Part shown: positions 37,575-42,316 of the stretch, piece by piece
How positions within the stretch are numbered: the stretch's first letter is position 1
Layout: every line of letters starts with the position of its first letter
Assembly: GCA_913056435.1 (NCBI GenBank)
Contig: CAJXMY010000002.1
Location: forward strand, 1-42,316
DNA: 42,316 nt
From: an uncultured Hyphomonadaceae bacterium
GTDB lineage: Bacteria; Pseudomonadota; Alphaproteobacteria; Caulobacterales; Hyphomonadaceae
Reading direction: 5' to 3'
Notes under the pieces: model-generated
Seen by the model: only the letters and a program-made list of their open reading frames with translations
The model's database searches: none
Told to the model about the DNA's origin: nothing
Program-made: the position numbers and the translations under genes

Positions 37575-40277
37575 ATGCCTTCTCTCGACAGTTTCAACGC
37601 CCGCAAGACCCTGACCGTAAATGGTAAGTCTTACACTTACTACTCCCTCGATGCTGCGGCCGAGAATGGACTCGGCGACGTTTCCAGATTGCCAGCCTCG
37701 CTGAAGGTCCTGCTCGAGAACCTGCTGCGGCACGAAGACGGCAGCACCGTGCGCAAAGAAGACATCCATGCCTTCAAGAGCTGGCTGGATCAGGGCGGTC
37801 GTCTGACCCATGAGATCGCCTATCGTCCCGCGCGGGTCCTGATGCAGGATTTCACCGGCGTGCCCGCCGTTGTCGACCTCGCCGCCATGCGGGATGCCGC
37901 CACCAAGCTCGGTGCGGAAGCCGAGTCCATCAATCCCCAGGTCCCTGTCGACCTCGTCATTGACCACTCTGTCATGGTGGATCATTTCGCGACGCCCGAC
38001 AGCTTCATCAAGAATGTCGAGGTTGAATATACCCGGAATCAGGAACGGTACGAATTCCTGCGCTGGGGCAGCAAGGCGTTTGAGAATTTCCGCGTTGTGC
38101 CGCCGGGAACCGGCATCTGCCACCAGGTCAATCTGGAGTATCTGGGCCAGACCGTCTGGACACGTGAGGAAGATGGCGAGACCGTCGCCTATCCCGATAC
38201 CTGCGTGGGGACCGACAGTCACACCACAATGATCAATGGCCTGGCCGTTCTGGGCTGGGGCGTTGGCGGGATTGAGGCTGAAGCCGCCATGCTGGGCCAG
38301 CCCGTCTCCATGCTGATCCCCGAAGTGGTTGGCTTCAAACTCACCGGCAGGATGGCCGAGGGCGCGACGGCGACCGATCTGGTCCTGACCGTCGTCGAGA
38401 TGCTGAGAGAAAAGGGCGTTGTCGGAAAGTTCGTTGAATTCTTCGGGCCGGGACTGAGCAATCTGACCCTCGAAGACGAGGCCACCATCTCCAATATGGC
38501 CCCTGAATACGGGGCCACCTGTGGCTTCTTCCCGGTTGATGAGGACACGGTGAAATATCTCGCTGACACCGGGCGCGACCCGGATCGGGTGGCTCTGGTG
38601 GAGGCCTATGCGAAGGCTCAGGGCTACTGGCGCCCCGACATGAGCGAACCCACTTACACCGATACGCTGGAGCTCGACCTCGGCTCGGTCGTGCCGTCTC
38701 TGGCCGGCCCCAAGCGCCCGCAGGACCGGGTTCTGCTGACCGAGGCCGCCCCAGCCTTCGCCAAAGCCCTCGCCGAAATCAAGGGTGGCGACAATGTCGT
38801 GACAGATCCGGCCGAGCTGGCGCAGTACGACGTCGAGGGGGCCGATTACAAGGTCCAGGACGGCTCGGTGGTCATTGCGGCCATCACATCCTGCACCAAC
38901 ACCTCGAACCCCTCCGTCATGCTGGCCGCGGGTCTTGTGGCGCGCAATGCCCGCGCCAGGGGGCTCATGGTGAAGCCCTGGGTCAAGACCTCTCTCGCGC
39001 CGGGATCGCAGGTCGTCACAGACTATCTTGAGCGCGCCGGCCTGCAGGATGACCTGGATGCGATGGGATTCAACCTGGTGGGCTATGGGTGCACAACCTG
39101 CATCGGGAATTCCGGGCCCCTTCCGCCAGCCATCTCGAAATCCGTCAATGAAAATGATCTGGTCGTGGCCTCGGTCCTGTCTGGAAACCGGAACTTCGAA
39201 GGCCGGGTGAGCCAGGATGTGCGGGCCAATTATCTGGCCTCCCCACCCCTCGTGGTCGCCTACGCCATTGCCGGGACCATGCATGTCAATGTCGCGGAAG
39301 ATGCCCTTGGCACCGATCAGAATGGCCAGCCGGTCTACCTCAAGGATATCTGGCCGAGCAGTCATGAGATCCAGGAGGTCATGCGCCAGGCGGTCACGCC
39401 GGACATGTTTGAAGCACGCTATGGCAATGTGTTTGAAGGGGACCAGCACTGGCAAGGCATCTCGGTCTCAGGCGGCGACACCTATAGCTGGCCGCCCGCC
39501 TCAACCTATGTCCAGAATCCCCCTTATTTCAAGGGCATGGGACGCTCTGTCGAGGCCCCCCGGGATATCGAGAATGCGCGCATCCTCGGCCTTTTTGCGG
39601 ACTCGATTACCACCGATCACATCTCGCCGGCGGGCGCGATCAAGGCCAGCAGCCCGGCCGGCCGGTACCTGCAGGACCATGCCGTGGATGTGCTGGACTT
39701 CAATTCCTATGGCTCGCGTCGGGGCAACCATGAAATCATGATGCGTGGTACCTTTGCGAATATCCGGATCAAGAACCAGATGGTGCCCGGCGTTGAGGGC
39801 GGTGTGACCCTTCACCATCCCTCTGGCGAACAGATGGATATCTATGATGCCGCCATGCGGTATGCCGAGGAGCAGGTTCCTCTGGTCGTCTTTGCCGGAG
39901 AGCAGTACGGAACCGGATCGTCGCGGGACTGGGCCGCAAAAGGCACCATCCTGCTGGGCGTTCGCGCCGTGATCGCCGGCAGTTTTGAGCGGATCCACCG
40001 GTCCAATCTGATCGGTATGGGGGTCCTTCCGCTTCAGTTCGCGGCAGGGTCCAGCTGGCTGGATCTCGGGCTCAAGGGCGATGAGCAGATCACGATTAAG
40101 GGGATTGACCGGCTCCAGCCGCGCGCGGAAATGCCTGTTGAGATCCTGACTTCAGACGGCTCAACGATCACCGCGAGGACCATTGTCAGGATCGATACCG
40201 ATAATGAGCTCGATTACTTCCGGAATGGCGGGATCTTGCACTACGTTCTGCGCAATCTGGCCAACGAAGCGGCATAA
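37575..40277 (+). CDS. acnA: Aconitate hydratase AcnA
   Basis: Aconitase interconverts citrate and isocitrate in the TCA cycle and needs a [4Fe-4S] cluster. The 900-residue protein has the cluster cysteines in TSCTNTSNPSVML and in GCTTCIGNSGP. Substrate-binding blocks are also present (RVLMQDFTGVPAVVDLAAMR, VDLVIDHSVMVD, DSHTTMINGLAVLGWGVGGIEAE, and GEQYGTGSSRDWAAKG in the C-terminal swivelling domain). MPSLDSFNARKTL at 37575 is the family's usual beginning; an ATG at 37551 is also in frame. The adjacent ccm genes are the common alphaproteobacterial neighbours. Some AcnA/IRP-type proteins bind mRNA when the cluster is lost. Confidence 0.97.
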   Translation: MPSLDSFNARKTLTVNGKSYTYYSLDAAAENGLGDVSRLPASLKVLLENLLRHEDGSTVRKEDIHAFKSWLDQGGRLTHEIAYRPARVLMQDFTGVPAVVDLAAMRDAATKLGAEAESINPQVPVDLVIDHSVMVDHFATPDSFIKNVEVEYTRNQERYEFLRWGSKAFENFRVVPPGTGICHQVNLEYLGQTVWTREEDGETVAYPDTCVGTDSHTTMINGLAVLGWGVGGIEAEAAMLGQPVSMLIPEVVGFKLTGRMAEGATATDLVLTVVEMLREKGVVGKFVEFFGPGLSNLTLEDEATISNMAPEYGATCGFFPVDEDTVKYLADTGRDPDRVALVEAYAKAQGYWRPDMSEPTYTDTLELDLGSVVPSLAGPKRPQDRVLLTEAAPAFAKALAEIKGGDNVVTDPAELAQYDVEGADYKVQDGSVVIAAITSCTNTSNPSVMLAAGLVARNARARGLMVKPWVKTSLAPGSQVVTDYLERAGLQDDLDAMGFNLVGYGCTTCIGNSGPLPPAISKSVNENDLVVASVLSGNRNFEGRVSQDVRANYLASPPLVVAYAIAGTMHVNVAEDALGTDQNGQPVYLKDIWPSSHEIQEVMRQAVTPDMFEARYGNVFEGDQHWQGISVSGGDTYSWPPASTYVQNPPYFKGMGRSVEAPRDIENARILGLFADSITTDHISPAGAIKASSPAGRYLQDHAVDVLDFNSYGSRRGNHEIMMRGTFANIRIKNQMVPGVEGGVTLHHPSGEQMDIYDAAMRYAEEQVPLVVFAGEQYGTGSSRDWAAKGTILLGVRAVIAGSFERIHRSNLIGMGVLPLQFAAGSSWLDLGLKGDEQITIKGIDRLQPRAEMPVEILTSDGSTITARTIVRIDTDNELDYFRNGGILHYVLRNLANEAA

Positions 40278-40282
40278 CCGAT

Positions 40283-40320
40283 CCGGGCTGACCCGGTGGC
40301 CCCGCACGGGCCGCGGGGTC
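40283..40320. terminator. Tandem hairpins between acnA and phaR
   Basis: CCGGG-CTGA-CCCGG (40283-40296) is followed at once by an 8-bp stem (40298-40305 with 40313-40320, one G-T pair). Both lie in the 71-base convergent gap after the acnA stop. There is no T-run on either side, so these may be U-less terminators or RNA-stabilising hairpins for one or both genes. Confidence 0.4.
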
Positions 40321-40348
40321 TGAATGTCCCGGAGGGCGCCTGTCGTTC

Positions 40349-40936
40349 CTATTTCCGGCCGAGCGCGTCGATCTGAGCCTGCATGGCTGCGAGCTGCTGC
40401 TGGAGCAGGCTGAGCGGGTCGCCGGCACTGCCGCCGGCTGCCCCGGTCTTTTTGCTGCTGCCATTGTCCGGGCGGGACGCGGCCGCGGCGCCCGGCTTGA
40501 ACATCTGCATGGCGCTTTCGAACATCTGCATATTGGCCTGGGCCTGTTTTTCAAACAGCCCAAACGGGCTCGCGCCCCCGGAGAGGGTTTTGCTCCAGCG
40601 CTCCTGGCTTTCCGCGAAACTGTTCATGCTCATCTCCAGCCAGGCTGGCAGGAGGGTCTGCGGACCACCACCATAGAATCCGATCAGCTTGCGGAGAAAA
40701 TCGAGCGGAAGCGCGCCCTCTCCCTTGGTTTCCTTCTCGAAAATGATCTGTGTCAGCACCTGGCGGGTCAGGTCCTCGCCCGTCTTGGCGTCACGGACCT
40801 CAAAATCCACCCCCCGCCGGACAAGATCCGAGAGGTGCTCCAGCGTCACATAAGATGAGGTGGAGGTGTCGTAGAGGCGGCGATTGGCGTACTTCTTGAT
40901 AATCACCGTGTCGGACGGATCTGTTGTCTTGGCCAT
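40349..40936 (-). CDS. phaR: Polyhydroxyalkanoate synthesis regulator PhaR
   Basis: PhaR is a repressor that binds both DNA and PHB granules and controls phasin and other PHA genes. The 195-residue protein has the conserved PHB/PHA accumulation DNA-binding domain (residues ~8-75: VIIKKYANRRLYDTSTSSYVTLEHLSDLVRRGVDFEVRDAKTGEDLTRQVLTQIIFE). The PhaR second domain follows (~80-125: LPLDFLRKLIGFYGGGPQTLLPAWLEMSM). A Gln/Ala-rich C-terminal helix closes it (PLSLLQQQLAAMQAQIDAL). The start at 40936 has AAGGAAG upstream. It is divergent from phaB, and a PhaR-type box lies in the gap (41079-41093). No phaC or phasin gene is in the window. Confidence 0.95.
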   Translation of the reverse strand: MAKTTDPSDTVIIKKYANRRLYDTSTSSYVTLEHLSDLVRRGVDFEVRDAKTGEDLTRQVLTQIIFEKETKGEGALPLDFLRKLIGFYGGGPQTLLPAWLEMSMNSFAESQERWSKTLSGGASPFGLFEKQAQANMQMFESAMQMFKPGAAAASRPDNGSSKKTGAAGGSAGDPLSLLQQQLAAMQAQIDALGRK

Positions 40937-41058
40937 GTGTTCTTCCTTTAAGATCGGTGTTCCGGGTGAATCCTGAGAATTCAACTGGAAGACAGGCGCG
41001 CCAGACCTATTCTCTAGCGCAATCGCGATCTGGATAGATGTTAGTCCCTTAATCCGGG

Positions 41059-41093
41059 TTGTCACCATGCGTTTAATTTGCTGCTAAGCAGCA
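41059..41093 (+). promoter_or_regulatory. phaB promoter with PhaR-type operator
   Basis: TGCTGC-TAA-GCAGCA (41079-41093) is a perfect palindrome that contains CTGC-N3-GCAG, the box I recall for PhaR in Paracoccus denitrificans. TTGTCA (41059-41064), 17 bases and TGCTAA (41082-41087) give a weak promoter whose -10 falls inside the palindrome. The box ends 17 bases before the phaB ATG. Repression of phaB by the divergent phaR product is the natural reading; the box is about 140 bases from the phaR start, so autoregulation is possible too. Confidence 0.6.
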
Positions 41094-41110
41094 TAACCGG
41101 AGGAATCTAC

Positions 41111-41836
41111 ATGTCCAGAACAGCACTCGTCACCGGCGGCACCCGCGGGATTGGCAAAGCCATCAGCGTTCACCTGAAGCAGGCCGGCTACCAGGTCGCC
41201 GCCAATTACGGGGGCAATGACGAGGCCGCCAAAGCGTTCACGGACGAGACCGGCATTATGGCTGTGAAGTTTGACGTGGCCGATTATGCCGCCGTCGGCG
41301 AAGGCCTCGCCACCATTACCGCCGAGCTGGGCCCGGTCGATATCGTGGTCAACAATGCCGGCGTGACCCGGGACGCTCCGTTCCACAGAATGACGCTCGA
41401 ACAATGGCAGCAGGTCATCGATATTGACCTGACCTCGGCCTTCAACGTGACGCGTCAGGTCTGGGACGGCATGCGGGAGCGAGGCTTTGGCCGCATCGTC
41501 AACATTTCCTCGATCAACGGACAGAAGGGCCAGTTCGGACAGGCCAATTACTCGGCCGCCAAAGCCGGCCTGATTGGCTTTACAAAAGCACTGGCGCAGG
41601 AAGGGGCCAAGAAAGGCATCACCGTCAATGTCGTGGCCCCCGGTTACATCGACACCGAGATGGTGCGTGCCGTGCCGGAAAATGTTCTTGAGGGCATTAT
41701 CGCCACCATCCCAGTGGGCCGGCTCGGAAAGGCGGAAGAAATCGCGTCCATGTGTGCCTATCTCGCCAGCGAGGATGCCGGCTTCATTACCGGCGCCACA
41801 ATGACGGTCAACGGTGCGCAATATATCGCCGGCTAG
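41111..41836 (+). CDS. phaB: Acetoacetyl-CoA reductase PhaB
   Basis: PhaB reduces acetoacetyl-CoA to (R)-3-hydroxybutyryl-CoA with NADPH. The product feeds PHB synthesis and, after dehydration, the ethylmalonyl-CoA pathway. The 241-residue short-chain dehydrogenase has TGGTRGIG (residues ~8-15), NNAG, the catalytic Ser (NISSINGQKGQFGQANYSAAKAG) with Tyr-x3-Lys, and GYIDTEMV. Length and the INGQKGQFGQTNYSAAKAG-like block favour PhaB over FabG. GGAGGAAT lies 6 bases before the ATG. It is divergent from phaR, and its stop shares the CTAG at 41833-41836 with the convergent nuclease gene. Confidence 0.93.
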   Translation: MSRTALVTGGTRGIGKAISVHLKQAGYQVAANYGGNDEAAKAFTDETGIMAVKFDVADYAAVGEGLATITAELGPVDIVVNNAGVTRDAPFHRMTLEQWQQVIDIDLTSAFNVTRQVWDGMRERGFGRIVNISSINGQKGQFGQANYSAAKAGLIGFTKALAQEGAKKGITVNVVAPGYIDTEMVRAVPENVLEGIIATIPVGRLGKAEEIASMCAYLASEDAGFITGATMTVNGAQYIAG

Positions 41837-42316
41837 GGCTCCCGCAGCGGGACAGCATGCCGGGGATGGGTGAGCAGGAGCTCACCGCCACGGACTCGGC
41901 CGCGGACTTCATAAACCGCGTCCGCCGGGGCCTCGCACACGGCCGCGGCGGCGCGCGAGACACGGACCACCATATCTGTCCCGGACACCGCCCGCACACA
42001 GGCGTCGCGGTCGTCTGACCCAGCCGCATCCGGAAGGACGGGACCAAAGGACATGTGAACAAGACCAAAGCGGGCGCCCGCCGGATCGAGCGCGGCGACA
42101 GGCTTTGGCTGATAGACGCTCAGCGCCCAGAGGCCACGCCGCGCGAGACGGGCTTCGGTTTCTGCCGCGAACAGAGCGTCAGCCCCGGCATCGGTATCCG
42201 GATAGAGCCGCACACGCGCCGCCCCCTGACGCAACAGCACCTGATTGAGCCAGACAGGGGGGTCACGCCCGTCCCGGGTCAGGACATGTGCGATCGCCCG
42301 GTCATACCGGTCCCGC
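41833..42316 (-). CDS. Thermonuclease-like (SNase fold) protein, 5' end outside window
   Basis: About 160 C-terminal residues are visible; the frame is open to the right edge. The segment RDRYDRAIAHVLTRDGRDPPVWLNQVLLRQGAARV followed by EAEARLARRGLWAL matches the end of the staphylococcal-nuclease fold (compare KYGRxLAYxx..G..VNxxLVxxGLA, then EA.A+....G+W). The Arg of RYDRAIA lines up with a catalytic arginine. After GLWAL comes an extra ~90-residue C-terminal region (from SVYQPKPVAALDPAGA) that I do not recognise. The catalytic Asp/Glu residues and any signal peptide lie off the window, so activity cannot be judged. Confidence 0.78.
   Translation of the reverse strand, partial: RDRYDRAIAHVLTRDGRDPPVWLNQVLLRQGAARVRLYPDTDAGADALFAAETEARLARRGLWALSVYQPKPVAALDPAGARFGLVHMSFGPVLPDAAGSDDRDACVRAVSGTDMVVRVSRAAAAVCEAPADAVYEVRGRVRGGELLLTHPRHAVPLREP

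Noticed and set aside
37542-39455. 637-residue open frame antisense to aconitase
   Set aside because: It lies wholly inside acnA on the other strand, is His/Gly/Asp-rich shadow sequence, and has no recognisable domain.
1-42316. Mobile element, tRNA, rRNA or CRISPR array
   Set aside because: I saw no transposase or integrase, no tRNA-like cloverleaf, no rRNA sequence and no regularly spaced repeats on either strand.

Overview
The window is an alphaproteobacterial chromosome segment of about 42 kb. It is dense in genes, moderately high in GC, and free of tRNA, rRNA, insertion sequences, phage genes or CRISPR arrays that I could see. The gene families and their order point to Alphaproteobacteria: rimP-nusA, tolQRAB-pal-cpoB, the ethylmalonyl-CoA pathway pair ecm/ccr, acnA divergent from ccmABCDG, and phaR divergent from phaB. 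A marine, aerobic, heterotrophic lineage of the Hyphomonadaceae, Parvularculaceae or Rhodobacteraceae type is plausible, but the sequence alone does not settle the family.

Layout. 1-3571 (minus): nusA (3' end off the window), rimP, a cold-shock gene with a long leader, and trmB. 3762-4985: a Bcr/CflA-type exporter. 4987-9938: the ethylmalonyl-CoA block, with ecm (minus), a small membrane protein (plus), a D-amino-acid aminotransferase (minus) and ccr (plus). 9935-16322 (minus): the tolQ-tolR-tolA-tolB-pal-cpoB envelope operon running into tilS. 16548-19693: an iron-type alcohol dehydrogenase and an orphan fused peptide-ABC ATPase. 19694-22420: a secreted calcium-type beta/gamma-crystallin protein, an unknown membrane-anchored protein and an HSL-family esterase. 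22493-27094: four consecutive lipoprotein genes (S8 protease, stand-alone I9-like protein, unknown, M23 endopeptidase). 27235-32928: a DUF2333-like membrane protein, nfu, an ABC-F ATPase, a DMT transporter and an AraC regulator. 33028-34808: yciB, a Nudix hydrolase and a MarR regulator with a poly-lysine tail. 34810-37463 (minus): ccmA-B-C-D-G. 37575-42316: aconitase, phaR, phaB and a partial nuclease.

How the genes work together. ecm and ccr are the signature enzymes of acetyl-CoA assimilation through the ethylmalonyl-CoA pathway, and PhaB supplies the 3-hydroxybutyryl-CoA that feeds it. A textbook PhaR-type box (CTGC-N3-GCAG) sits in the phaR/phaB gap. Tol-Pal and CpoB couple outer-membrane constriction to division. 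The ccm genes handle cytochrome c maturation.

The most novel-looking part is the lipoprotein cassette at 22493-27094. It pairs an S8 protease with what looks like a separate, lipid-anchored copy of the I9 propeptide fold, an unknown lipoprotein, and an M23 endopeptidase on a long acidic, proline-rich stalk. Two intrinsic terminators (before rimP and before cpoB) lie so close to the next start codon that the downstream genes probably depend on read-through. Several perfect palindromes in intergenic gaps are candidate operators. No gene-free stretch exceeds 300 bases.
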